Made by a program: the position numbers and the translations under genes. From the NCBI RefSeq assembly GCF_024707105.1, contig NZ_JANQAJ010000005.1:391409-455408 (forward strand): 64,000 bases of DNA. The letters run 5' to 3'. Source of the stretch: Devosia ginsengisoli (GTDB lineage: Bacteria > Pseudomonadota > Alphaproteobacteria > Rhizobiales > Devosiaceae). Below the pieces are notes generated by a model that saw only the letters and a list, made by a program, of their open reading frames with translations, was not told the DNA's origin and did not search any database. Positions 17,834 through 25,687 of this stretch are shown piece after piece (the stretch's first letter is position 1; every line of letters starts with the position of its first letter).

Positions 17834-18499
17834 ATGAAGTCGAAGATTCTGGTCGCGTTCGCCGCGACGCTGGCGCTCACCGCCTGCACCACCACCAATC
17901 CCTATACGGGCCAGTCCCAGCTTTCCAACACCGCCGGCGGCGCGCTGATCGGTACGGGCGGGGGCGCCGTTGCCGGCGCGCTGGTGGGTGCTGCCGTGGG
18001 CGGGGACCCGCGCGTGGGTGCGCTGATCGGCGCCGGTGTTGGCGGCCTGACCGGCGCGGCCATCGGCAATTACATGGACCAGCAGGAAGCCGAGCTGCGC
18101 GCGCAACTGCAGGGCACCGGCGTTTCGGTGACCCGTGTCGGCCAGAACATCATCCTCAACATGCCGTCTAACATCACTTTCGCCACCGACCAGTCGACGG
18201 TGAATCCGGCCTTCAATTCGACGCTGGTTTCGGTCGCGCTGGTGCTGAAGAAGTTCGACAAGTCGATCGTCGACGTCTACGGCCACACCGATAGCCAGGG
18301 CGACGACGCCTACAATCTGAGCCTCAGCCAGCGCCGCGCCGTTTCGGTTGCGACGATCCTGGCCAACCAGGGCATCGATCAGCGCCGCTTCTATATCGAA
18401 GGCAAGGGCGAGACTTCCCCGATCGCTTCGAACGCCACCGAAGCCGGCCGCGCGCAGAACCGCCGCGTGGAAATCCAGATCGCGCCGATCAACGGCTGA
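17834..18499 (+). CDS. OmpA-family outer-membrane lipoprotein (YiaD-like)
   Basis: A 221-residue protein with a lipoprotein signal peptide (lipobox LTAC, Cys18). A glycine-zipper region follows (about 35-80, AGGALIGTGGGAVAGALVGAAVGG and similar). The C-terminal OmpA domain (about 105-218) shows NITFATDQSTVNPAF, VDVYGHTDSQGDDAYN, LSLSQRRAVSVATIL and the NRRVEIQI peptidoglycan-binding end. It should anchor the outer membrane to peptidoglycan. A GGGGGAT ribosome-binding site precedes the ATG at 17834. A strong terminator follows. Confidence 0.93.
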   Translation: MKSKILVAFAATLALTACTTTNPYTGQSQLSNTAGGALIGTGGGAVAGALVGAAVGGDPRVGALIGAGVGGLTGAAIGNYMDQQEAELRAQLQGTGVSVTRVGQNIILNMPSNITFATDQSTVNPAFNSTLVSVALVLKKFDKSIVDVYGHTDSQGDDAYNLSLSQRRAVSVATILANQGIDQRRFYIEGKGETSPIASNATEAGRAQNRRVEIQIAPING

Positions 18500-18522
18500 T
18501 TTGTGGAAGCATGAATGCGGAA

Positions 18523-18550
18523 GGCGCGGCCTGCGGGCCGCGCTTTTTTT
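18523..18550 (+). terminator. Rho-independent terminator after the OmpA lipoprotein gene
   Basis: GCGCGGCC-TGC-GGGCCGCGC forms a nearly perfect stem, followed directly by seven T residues, 24 bases after the stop codon. Confidence 0.92.
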
Positions 18551-18556
18551 GTTTGT

Positions 18557-18680
18557 GGGATACCCCCTCCTAGCCTCCCCCTGATAGGGGGAGGAATCCG
18601 GCCGGTGGTTGGGGCACGATACTGTCAAAGCCCCGATCTGTTCCTCCCCCTTTTCAGGGGGAGGCTAGGAGGGGTATTCG
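18557..18680. repeat. Dispersed intergenic palindromic repeat, type B
   Basis: The left half contains ACCCCCTCCTAGCCTCCCCC and GGGGGAGGAATCCG. The right half contains GATCTGTTCCTCCCCC and GGGGGAGGCTAGGAGGGGTAT. Halves are inverted copies around a variable spacer. Other copies lie at 21636, 36818, 45418 and 56095, and partial ones at 1387 and 58068. Confidence 0.8.
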
Positions 18681-18687
18681 CTAAAAA

Positions 18688-19020
18688 TCAGTTCGCCGGA
18701 ACTGCCGGCTCCTGAACCGGCACGGCCGGATCTGCTGGCGGCGCCACGACGCTTTCCGAGGTCGGGGTGCCGGGCTGGACGTCGGTCGCGGGTGCGCCCT
18801 GGAACATCTGCATCAGGAACAGCACGGCGATGACGATTGCCAGCCCGATAATGCCGTAGAGCCACCAATTGGTGGGGCCGGTGGCGCCGACCGTGGCTTC
18901 GTGTTCCCCAGCCACCTTGATGGGCGAACCATCGGGCACATCTATGCGCGAACCGTTTTCGTCGACCAGCACATCCACCTCGGCGACGGTGGGCGTGGGC
19001 TGCTTGGGTGCGGTAGCCAT
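18688..19020 (-). CDS. Hypothetical single-pass membrane protein
   Basis: A 110-residue protein with an acidic, Thr/Pro-rich N-terminal half (PTVAEVDVLVDENGSRIDVP). One transmembrane segment follows (about 56-75, WWLYGIIGLAIVIAVLFLM), then a Pro/Ala/Val-rich tail. I do not recognise a family. The start at 19020 follows GGGAGG with 5 bases spacing; the frame extends upstream to 19188 but without homologous-looking sequence. It is divergent from the PRC-barrel gene, so the 166-base gap probably holds both promoters. The 3' end touches a type B repeat. Confidence 0.65.
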   Translation of the reverse strand: MATAPKQPTPTVAEVDVLVDENGSRIDVPDGSPIKVAGEHEATVGATGPTNWWLYGIIGLAIVIAVLFLMQMFQGAPATDVQPGTPTSESVVAPPADPAVPVQEPAVPAN

Positions 19021-19186
19021 AAAAACCTCCCTTGTTCGTGGGCCGAAGACCCCTGGATGACTTAATGCGTACCGTGCCCGGGAGTTCCCCGGGCCGCCTT
19101 TGCAGGCGCCGATCACATTTTTCCAGGCCGGAACCCCTGCCGCCTTGGTGACGTTGACCCCCACACGCAACCAAGAGGAGTTCGAC

Positions 19187-19573
19187 ATGGCTTACGAAGA
19201 CATTCGCAACCGCGACGCCAACGTCAAGGAAACGCACGACCTCATCGCTTCCGACAAGGTCGAAGGCACCAAAGTCTACGATCCGAATGGCGAGCATATC
19301 GGTTCGATCGAACGCATTCTGGTCGAAAAGCGCAGCGGCAAGGTTTCCTATGCCGTGCTGAGCTTCGGTGGTTTCCTCGGCATGGGGCACGATCACTATC
19401 CGCTGCCCTGGTCCAAGCTCAACTATGACGAAAGCCTGGGCGGCTACCGGGTCGATGTGACCAAGGACCAGCTCGAAGGCGCGCCGAAATACGACAATGA
19501 CGAAGACTTCTGGACGGCCGAGAACGGGCGCCGCGTCTACGACTATTATGGCGTGACCCCGTACTGGATCTAG
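19187..19573 (+). CDS. PRC-barrel domain protein
   Basis: A 128-residue soluble protein. The PRC-barrel core (about 18-90) reads DLIASDKVEGTKVYDPNGEHIGSI, KRSGKVSYAVLSFGGFLGMG and HYPLPWSKL. This is the beta-barrel also found in photosynthetic reaction centre H subunits and RimM. Stand-alone copies are common in Alphaproteobacteria and are often linked to stress; the function is unknown. The start follows AGAGGAG. A long-stem terminator follows the gene. Confidence 0.9.
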   Translation: MAYEDIRNRDANVKETHDLIASDKVEGTKVYDPNGEHIGSIERILVEKRSGKVSYAVLSFGGFLGMGHDHYPLPWSKLNYDESLGGYRVDVTKDQLEGAPKYDNDEDFWTAENGRRVYDYYGVTPYWI

Positions 19574-19614
19574 CCGTACCAGAACGGCATTTCAGCACCA
19601 GATGATACTGCCTG

Positions 19615-19645
19615 CCGGCGCTCCATAACGGGGTGCCGGTTTTTT
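19615..19645 (+). terminator. Rho-independent terminator after the PRC-barrel gene
   Basis: CCGGCGCTCC pairs with GGGGTGCCGG (10 pairs, two of them G-T) around the loop ATAAC. Six T residues follow. Confidence 0.88.
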
Positions 19646-19690
19646 GTCAGACGAGCCAGCTGATCTCGCGTGTTCGACTTCGGGGATGAA

Positions 19691-19765
19691 TGGTGCTGCC
19701 GGACAGGATTGAACTGTCGGCCTCCCCCTTACCAAGGGGGTGCTCTACCACTGAGCTACGGCAGC
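19691..19765 (-). tRNA. tRNA-Thr (GGT)
   Basis: The minus strand reads GCTGCCG (acceptor), TAGCTCAGTGGTAGAGCA (D arm), CCCCCTTGGTAAGGGGG (anticodon stem-loop with GGT), a short variable loop, the T arm CAGTTCAATCCTG, and the complementary CGGCAGC. The discriminator A and an encoded CCA end follow. All stems pair. No integrase or duplicated 3' end is seen nearby, so the site is not an occupied attachment site in this window. Confidence 0.97.
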
Positions 19766-19942
19766 ATCTCGGCGCGTGTCACAAAAAGTGTCACCACTTT
19801 TTTGGTTCGACAGCGCGACCGCTATATTTCTGGTCACGCGGCCAAGATGCCCGGCGCGACGGGGGCTCCTTTGCCATAGGCCCAACCTCGACGCAAGGCT
19901 AAAAAACGCCTATTAACCGGCCGAGGGCCACCACGATTCCCC

Positions 19943-20116
19943 ATGCCGACCATGAGCAAATCCGAACAGGCCGTCTTGCGTGAGCAAAGATTGGCCGCAA
20001 AGCTGCGTGAGAACCTCAAGCGCCGCAAGGGGCAGGCCAAGGCGCGCGCCGATTCGGAGCGCCAGGCGCCGGAGCCCCAACCGGAACCCGGAACCGATAC
20101 GGTCAATAAACCGTAA
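19943..20116 (+). CDS. Small basic conserved protein upstream of murA
   Basis: Up to 57 residues, or 54 if it starts at the second ATG at 19952. The body is a charged helix (SEQAVLREQRLAAKLRENLK) with an RRKGQAKAR stretch, ending in a Pro/Glu-rich tail. A similar Lys/Arg-rich small ORF is a common neighbour of murA in Hyphomicrobiales. Function unknown. Codon use (GC-rich third positions) supports coding. There is no clear Shine-Dalgarno for either ATG. Confidence 0.6.
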   Translation: MPTMSKSEQAVLREQRLAAKLRENLKRRKGQAKARADSERQAPEPQPEPGTDTVNKP

Positions 20117-20264
20117 ACCAGTTTCGGGCGACTATCCAAGACTTCAGGCATGCATCAGGCATGCCTTCACGAGAACGGCGAGTCTGGCTTACGTGGCAAC
20201 TAGGACTTGGCCTACCTCCAATCCAGGTAGATGGGCTTTTGCGCCCGCCATATAGGACATGACT

Positions 20265-21556
20265 ATGGACCGTATCCGTTTGATCGGTGGCAATGAACTC
20301 AACGGCGAAATCCCGATTTCGGGTGCCAAGAACGCCGCCCTGCCGCTGATGATCGCTTCCCTGCTCACCGACGAGCCCCTGGTGCTGCAGAATGTGCCGC
20401 GCCTGGCCGACGTCAAGCAGCTCGAGCGCATCCTCGAAAACCACGGCGTCGATATCGCCGTACATGGCCGTCGCCGCGGCGAGGCGGAAGGGGAGGGCCA
20501 GCGCATGACCTTCCTTGCCGCCGACATCGTCGACACCACCGCGCCCTATGACCTCGTCTCCAAGATGCGCGCCAGCTTCTGGGTCATCGGGCCGCTGCTG
20601 GCCCGTTGCCACGAGGCGCGCGTTTCCCTGCCGGGGGCTGTGCCATCGGCACGCGGCCGGTCGACCTGTTCCTGTTCGGCCTCAAGGAACTGGGCGCCGA
20701 GATCGATATCGACGAAGGCTATGTCGTCGCCAAGGCGCCCAAGGGCGGGCTGGTCGGCGCGCATATCACCTTCCCCAAGGTTTCGGTGGGCGCCACCCAC
20801 ACGATCCTGATGGCGGCGACGCTGGCTCGCGGCACGACGATCATCGAGAATGCCGCCCAGGAACCCGAAATCACCAATGTCGCCGAATGCCTCGTCGCCA
20901 TGGGTGCGAAAATATCAGGCATCGGCACCCGCACGCTGACCGTCGAGGGCGTGGAAAAGCTGCATGGCGCCACCGTGGACGTGATCCCCGACCGCATCGA
21001 GACCGGCACTTTCGCCATGGCCGCGGCCATGACCGGCGGCAATGTGCTGCTCAAGGGCGCTCGCCCCGAGCATTTGCAGGCCGCGCTCGATATCCTGGCC
21101 CGCACCGGCGTCGAGCTAACCGTCGAGCCCGAGGGCCTGCGTGTCCATCGCAACAGCAACGGCATCCAGTCCGTCGATGTCGAGACCGACCCGTTCCCCG
21201 GCTTCCCGACCGACCTGCAGGCCCAGTTCATGGCGCTGATGACCATGGCCAATGGCACCAGCCAGATCCGCGAGACCATCTTCGAGAACCGCTACATGCA
21301 TGTGGCCGAACTGGTGCGCTTCGGCGCCGATATTTCGGTCGATGGGCAATTGGCCACCGTGCATGGCAAGTCCCAGCTCAAGGGCGCCCAGGTGATGGCA
21401 ACCGACCTGCGCGCCTCGGTGTCGCTGGTCATTGCGGGCCTGGCGGCCAAGGGCGAGACCGTGGTCAACCGCATCTATCACCTCGATCGCGGCTTCGAGC
21501 GGCTGGAAGACAAGCTCAGCCGCTGTGGCGCGGAAATCGAGCGGGTGGCTGGCTGA
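20265..21556 (+). CDS. murA: UDP-N-acetylglucosamine 1-carboxyvinyltransferase MurA (frameshifted)
   Basis: MurA transfers enolpyruvate from PEP to UDP-GlcNAc, the first committed step of peptidoglycan synthesis. The first frame gives [29 protein letters not shown] and the domain up to EARVSLPG. The second continues [16 protein letters not shown], containing the catalytic Cys of the GGCAIG motif, through [13 protein letters not shown] to the end at 21556. The break is a missing base in the G run 20633-20637, three residues before the catalytic Cys. As the gene is essential and otherwise intact, this is almost surely a sequencing error. AGGA 8 bases upstream supports the start at 20265. Confidence 0.93.
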
Positions 21557-21635
21557 CGAGCGGCCGCAGGCAAAATCGCTCCGGTGGAGCGATTTTAGCG
21601 AGGCAGGCCATGAGGCCTACGGGCGAATGGCGGGG

Positions 21636-21752
21636 TAGGGCATATCCCTCCCAACCTCCCCCTGACAGGGGGAGGAGCCGCGTGGTGGGTGTGGGGCGAT
21701 CTTGCCAAAATCCCCAATCTGTTCCTCCCCCTGTCAGGGGGAGGTACTCCGA
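21636..21752. repeat. Dispersed intergenic palindromic repeat, type B
   Basis: Same two-halved structure as 18557-18680: CCTCCCAACCTCCCCCTGAC, GGGGGAGGAGCCG, then ATCTGTTCCTCCCCCTGTCA and GGGGGAGGTA. It sits between the convergent murA and ABC permease genes, where a bidirectional terminator would be useful. Confidence 0.75.
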
Positions 21753-21760
21753 TCTCTCCC

Positions 21761-22891
21761 CTAGTCCAGCGTCTGCCGGTAGCGCAGCATGGCGATGGCG
21801 GAAATGACCACGAGGATCACCAGGAGCGCCCAGAGTTCGCCGGCAATATCGCCCATGCCGCCGCCCTTGAGCATGACGGTGCGGACCACCCGCAGGAAAT
21901 GCGTCGCCGGCACGACGCTGCCGAGGATCTGGGCCCAGCCCGGCATGGCGGCAAACGGGAACAGGAAGCCGGACAGCAGCACCGAGGGCAGGATAGTGAA
22001 GAGCGAGAGCTGCATGGCCTGCATCTGCGAACGGGCGGCAGCCGAGATGAGAAAGCCCAGCGCCAGGTTCACCACGATGAACAGGTTGAAGCCGACGAAG
22101 AAGGCCCACCACGATCCCTCGAACGGCACGCCGAACAGGGTCAGGCCGGCCAGCAGGAAGACCACGGTCTGCACATAGCCGACAAAGACATAGGGCAATA
22201 TCTTGCCGAGCATCACTTCGAACGGCCGCACCGGGGTGGCGATCAGCATTTCCATCGTGCCGCGCTCGGTTTCCTTGACGATGGCCACGGCCGTCATCAT
22301 GACCAGCGTCATCGACAGGATGATGGCCAAGAGGCCCGGCACGATATTGGTCGAGGTCCGGCCTTCGGGATTGTAGAGCTTGTGCACCGCCACGTCGAAC
22401 GGGGGCGGCGAGGGCGCAAGCTGTGCCAATGGACCGGAAAATGTCTCCGCCATGGCCCGGGTGACAATGCCGCTCAGGGCACCGACGGCGCCACCTACCG
22501 CTGACGGGTCGGAGGCGTCGGCGGTAACCAGCAGCGTGGGGTTCAGTCCGCGCATGATGTCCCGTTCGAAATCCCGGGGGAATACCACCACGAAGGCCGC
22601 CGAGCTGTCGCGCAAGGCCTGTTCGCCACTATCAACGCCGGTCACGTCGCCCTGGATGTCGAAATATTCGGAAATCTGCATGCCCGAAATGATGGCGCGG
22701 ACCAGCGGGCCGTTGTCACCAAGCTCGATCAGCGTCGGCATATGCCGCGCGTCGGAATTGATGATGAAGCCGAACAGCAGCAGTTGGACGATCGGCAGGC
22801 CGATCATCATGCCGAAGGTGACGCGGTCGCGGCGCATCTGGATGAATTCCTTGGCGAGAACTGCAAAGAAGCGCGCAAGGGAAAAGCTCAT
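21761..22891 (-). CDS. ABC-2 type transporter permease (YhhJ-like)
   Basis: A 376-residue permease. It has an N-terminal transmembrane helix (about 25-45), a large periplasmic domain (about 50-170), and five C-terminal helices, with the family motif KETERGTMEMLIATPVRPFEVMLGKI. This is the YhhJ/YbhR-type ABC-2 exporter architecture. It works with the ATPase encoded immediately upstream and the HlyD-like adaptor as a tripartite-style efflux pump. The ATG overlaps the ATPase stop (ATGA). It is the last gene of the TetR-regulated operon. Confidence 0.92.
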   Translation of the reverse strand: MSFSLARFFAVLAKEFIQMRRDRVTFGMMIGLPIVQLLLFGFIINSDARHMPTLIELGDNGPLVRAIISGMQISEYFDIQGDVTGVDSGEQALRDSSAAFVVVFPRDFERDIMRGLNPTLLVTADASDPSAVGGAVGALSGIVTRAMAETFSGPLAQLAPSPPPFDVAVHKLYNPEGRTSTNIVPGLLAIILSMTLVMMTAVAIVKETERGTMEMLIATPVRPFEVMLGKILPYVFVGYVQTVVFLLAGLTLFGVPFEGSWWAFFVGFNLFIVVNLALGFLISAAARSQMQAMQLSLFTILPSVLLSGFLFPFAAMPGWAQILGSVVPATHFLRVVRTVMLKGGGMGDIAGELWALLVILVVISAIAMLRYRQTLD

Positions 22892-23826
22892 GCCGCGTCA
22901 CGGGCGAAATTGTCGCGCGCTCCCGTCATCAGGTAGATGAAGGCCTCTTCAAGTTCCGAGGTCTTTTCGACCCATTCGTGGGTGCCGCGTTTGCGATAGC
23001 GCGCGACGACGCTGTCCAGTTTCGCTCTATCGGTGCCCGACACATGCAGCACCGCGCCAAACCGGGCCACCTGCTCGACCCCGTCTTCCTGGCGCAACGC
23101 GGCTTCGAGCGCCGAAATGTCCGGCCCCGAAACGCGGTAGGTCACCAGCCCGACCATGGCCGGAATCTCGGCGGAAGGCCCATCGATCAGCTTCCGGCCA
23201 TAGGCGATATAGGTGATGAAATCGCACTGGACCGCCTCGTCCATATAGTGCGTCGAAACCAGCACCGTGACGCCTCTGGCCGACAGCCGGCGGATTTCGT
23301 CCCAGAAGTCGCGGCGCGCCTTGGGATCGACGCCGGCCGTGGGTTCGTCGAGCAGCAGCAGGTCGGGCTCGTGCAGCAGGCAGGCCGCCAGCGCCAGCCG
23401 CTGCTTCCAGCCGCCCGACAGCGAGCCGGCAAGCTGCTTCTGCCGGTCGGCCAGGCCCAGATCGGCCAGCGCCGCATCCACCCGCTGCCGCCGCCGGTCG
23501 AGCCGATACATGCGCGCGACGAAATCGAGATTTTCGCGAATGGAGAGGTCTTCATAATAGGAGAATTTCTGGGTCATGTAGCCGACCCGCTCCTTGATCT
23601 TGCCCGCCTCGCGCCGCACGTCGAAGCCGAGGCACGTGCCTTCGCCTTCGTCCGGCGTCAGCAGCCCGCAGATCATGCGGATCGTCGTGGTCTTGCCCGA
23701 ACCATTGGGGCCGAGAAAGCCGTAGATCGCCCCGCGCGGCACCGCGATGTCGAAATGGTCGACCACCGTCTTGTCGCCGAACTTCTTGGTCAGTCCGCGT
23801 ACGTCGATGACCTTGTCCCCGCTCAC
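22888..23826 (-). CDS. ABC transporter ATP-binding protein
   Basis: A 312-residue ATPase. Walker A is GPNGSGKTT (residues 39-47), followed by a Q loop in YMTQKFSYYEDLS, the signature LSGGWKQRLALA, Walker B LLLLDEPTAGVD and switch His in VLVSTHYMDEA. The C-terminal 70 residues resemble the accessory domain of drug/antibiotic exporters. A GTG start at 23826 overlaps the HlyD stop codon (GTGA). The frame stays open to 24063, but those residues are the HlyD gene in another frame. It energises the permease at 21761-22891. Confidence 0.92.
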   Translation of the reverse strand: MSGDKVIDVRGLTKKFGDKTVVDHFDIAVPRGAIYGFLGPNGSGKTTTIRMICGLLTPDEGEGTCLGFDVRREAGKIKERVGYMTQKFSYYEDLSIRENLDFVARMYRLDRRRQRVDAALADLGLADRQKQLAGSLSGGWKQRLALAACLLHEPDLLLLDEPTAGVDPKARRDFWDEIRRLSARGVTVLVSTHYMDEAVQCDFITYIAYGRKLIDGPSAEIPAMVGLVTYRVSGPDISALEAALRQEDGVEQVARFGAVLHVSGTDRAKLDSVVARYRKRGTHEWVEKTSELEEAFIYLMTGARDNFARDAA

Positions 23827-24758
23827 GGCAGCACCGTCACCGGCTGGCCGGGTTGCAGCGTGCCGCTGGCATCGAGCCTCGCCTTGGCCAGATAGACCAG
23901 CCGGCTGCGTTCCTCGCGCGAATAGATTACCGGCGGGGTGGTCTGCGGTTCGCTGGCAATGTGGATCACTTCTGCATCCATGCCCACGCAGCCGTCGCAG
24001 GTCACCGTCACCACCCCGCCCACCGTCAGTGCCGCACGCTCGGGTTCGGGCACGAAGAACCACGCCTCCAGCGGTCCTTCGGGTAATAGCGCCACCACCG
24101 GATTGCCCACGCCCGCTACTTCGCCGATGCGGAAGAACACCTTGTCGACCGTCCCGGCCACGGGCGCGGTCACCATACGGTCCGCCAGATCCTGCCGCGC
24201 CCGCGCGGCATCGGCCTGCGCCGCCTGCAGGTTGGCCTCGGCGGCTACCTGCTGGGCATTGCGTGCCGGCAATTCGGCGACGGCCAGTTGCGCCCGCAAC
24301 TGGTCGGCTTGCGCCTGCACCGAGGCCAGAGCCGTGCGATCCTGTTCCACGCGCACGCTGGGCACGGTACCGGCCTCCAGCAGCTTCTCGCTGCGCGCCA
24401 GGTTGGATTGCGCCTGCGCCAGGTCAGCCTCGGCCTTGGCCAGCGAGGCGCGGATGACATCGAGTTCCTCGCTGCGGCCGCCGGTTTCGAGGTTTGCCAA
24501 AGTGGCCTGCGCCGCCGAAACCCGCGCCACGGCGGCATCGAGCAGGTTCTGCTGCTGGGTGGTGTCCAGCGTGAACAGCACATCGCCTGCCGCGACGCTC
24601 TGACCCTGCATGGCCGCCATAGTGTCGATCCGGCCGGCGCTGATCGGCGCCACATAGACATAGTCGGCCTCGAGATAGCCGCTATAGCCGGCCGGCCCGG
24701 CCTGCGGCGAGAAGATCGACAGGATCGCGGCCATGACGCCGGCCAGGAACTCGTTCAT
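23823..24758 (-). CDS. HlyD/MFP-type periplasmic adaptor subunit of the efflux pump
   Basis: A 311-residue protein. An N-terminal uncleaved signal/anchor (about 5-22) precedes a first lipoyl half with GYLEADYVYVAPISAGRI. A long helical hairpin of Ala/Gln/Leu heptads (about 70-185) follows. The second lipoyl half contains VTAPVAGTVDKVFFRIGEV and a beta-barrel. This is the layout of YbhG-type adaptors that link ABC-2 pumps to an outer-membrane channel. The start overlaps the TetR stop (ATGA), so all four operon genes are overlapped and translationally coupled. Confidence 0.9.
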   Translation of the reverse strand: MNEFLAGVMAAILSIFSPQAGPAGYSGYLEADYVYVAPISAGRIDTMAAMQGQSVAAGDVLFTLDTTQQQNLLDAAVARVSAAQATLANLETGGRSEELDVIRASLAKAEADLAQAQSNLARSEKLLEAGTVPSVRVEQDRTALASVQAQADQLRAQLAVAELPARNAQQVAAEANLQAAQADAARARQDLADRMVTAPVAGTVDKVFFRIGEVAGVGNPVVALLPEGPLEAWFFVPEPERAALTVGGVVTVTCDGCVGMDAEVIHIASEPQTTPPVIYSREERSRLVYLAKARLDASGTLQPGQPVTVLP

Positions 24759-25405
24759 TGGCCGTTCTCCCGATTATGCGCCGAAATTCCGTGGAACAGG
24801 ATGTCGAGGTGGTTGTCGATCAGCCGGTCCAGCGCCAGCCCGTCCTCGGGGCGGATGCCGAATACCTCGCTCAGCGCCACATGGGCGATGAGCGGCCCGA
24901 CGATGGAGCGGACCGTCAATTCAGGATCGATCTGGCGCAGATGCCCCGAGGCCACGCCGCGCGCCACAAGCTGCGTCAGCACCGGAATGGCCAAGTCGAG
25001 CACGTCGCGCCGGTAGATGTCGGCAATGGCCGGAATATTCATGCCCTCGCGCAGAAACAGCCGGGGAATGGCCAGCTTGGCCGGATCGCTGAGCAATCCG
25101 GCAATGGCCTTGAGCAGCATGGTGATGGGCAGGCGCGGATCGCCCTCGAAAGCGGCAAGCTGGGGCAGGGCGCCCTTGGCCACCGGTGCGACGGCGCGCT
25201 GGATGATGCCCTCGATCAGCGCCACCTTGGACGGAAAGTAGAGGTAGACCGTGCCCTTGGACACGCCGGCCCGCCGGGCGATTTCCTCGACCCTGGCGCC
25301 CACAAAGCCCTGCTCGGTGAACACGGCCATCGCCGCATCCAGCACCTCATCCGGCCGCTCTTCGGCCCGTCGGCTGAATTTTTTCTCGCTTTTCATGACG
25401 GGCAT
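24755..25405 (-). CDS. TetR/AcrR family transcriptional regulator of the efflux operon
   Basis: A 216-residue protein (213 if it starts at the second ATG, 25396). The N-terminal TetR HTH (about 17-63) includes VLDAAMAVFTEQGF, VEEIARRAGVSKGTVYLYF and PSKVALIEGI. The C-terminal half is a ligand-binding helical domain with LFLREGMNIPAIADIYRR. It is first in a four-gene overlapping operon with HlyD, ATPase and permease. A perfect palindrome lies 5 bases upstream of the ATG, suggesting it represses its own operon until an inducer binds. Confidence 0.93.
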   Translation of the reverse strand: MPVMKSEKKFSRRAEERPDEVLDAAMAVFTEQGFVGARVEEIARRAGVSKGTVYLYFPSKVALIEGIIQRAVAPVAKGALPQLAAFEGDPRLPITMLLKAIAGLLSDPAKLAIPRLFLREGMNIPAIADIYRRDVLDLAIPVLTQLVARGVASGHLRQIDPELTVRSIVGPLIAHVALSEVFGIRPEDGLALDRLIDNHLDILFHGISAHNRENGQ

Positions 25406-25410
25406 TATAA

Positions 25411-25430
25411 CTAACTGACTGGTCAGTTAG
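25411..25430. promoter_or_regulatory. TetR-type operator palindrome CTAACTGAC-TG-GTCAGTTAG
   Basis: A perfect 9-base inverted repeat with a 2-base centre. The size and position (just before the tetR start) are typical of TetR-family operators, where binding would block transcription of the efflux operon. The surrounding 20 bases are A/T-rich, consistent with a promoter. Confidence 0.75.
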
Positions 25431-25687
25431 CAATAGGTGAGTGCTAACATACTGGTGTTGAGCAAGATTTTGCCGGACGGACGGAATTCCATAGGCAAGA
25501 TATTGCCGTGAGGCGCACCGGGCAGGGCGTCACCAAGCGGCCTTCACTGCGCAAATGAGCCAGCAGCGCTGGGGAGTCGAGGTCACCGCACGGGCTGATG
25601 GCTGGCTTGGCATGACCTTTGCCATGTTCAACCTGCCAGCGCTTCGAGGAGAACGCAGCCTGGCGTTTAATTTTTGGAGGAGAGGAT

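Noticed and set aside
19691..19765. tRNA-Thr as a genomic-island attachment site
   Set aside because: No integrase, no duplicated 3' tRNA segment and no foreign-looking block is next to it; flanking genes are core genes.
20265..21556. murA as a true pseudogene
   Set aside because: The only defect is one missing base in a G run, the gene is essential, and both frames are fully conserved, so a sequencing error is more likely.
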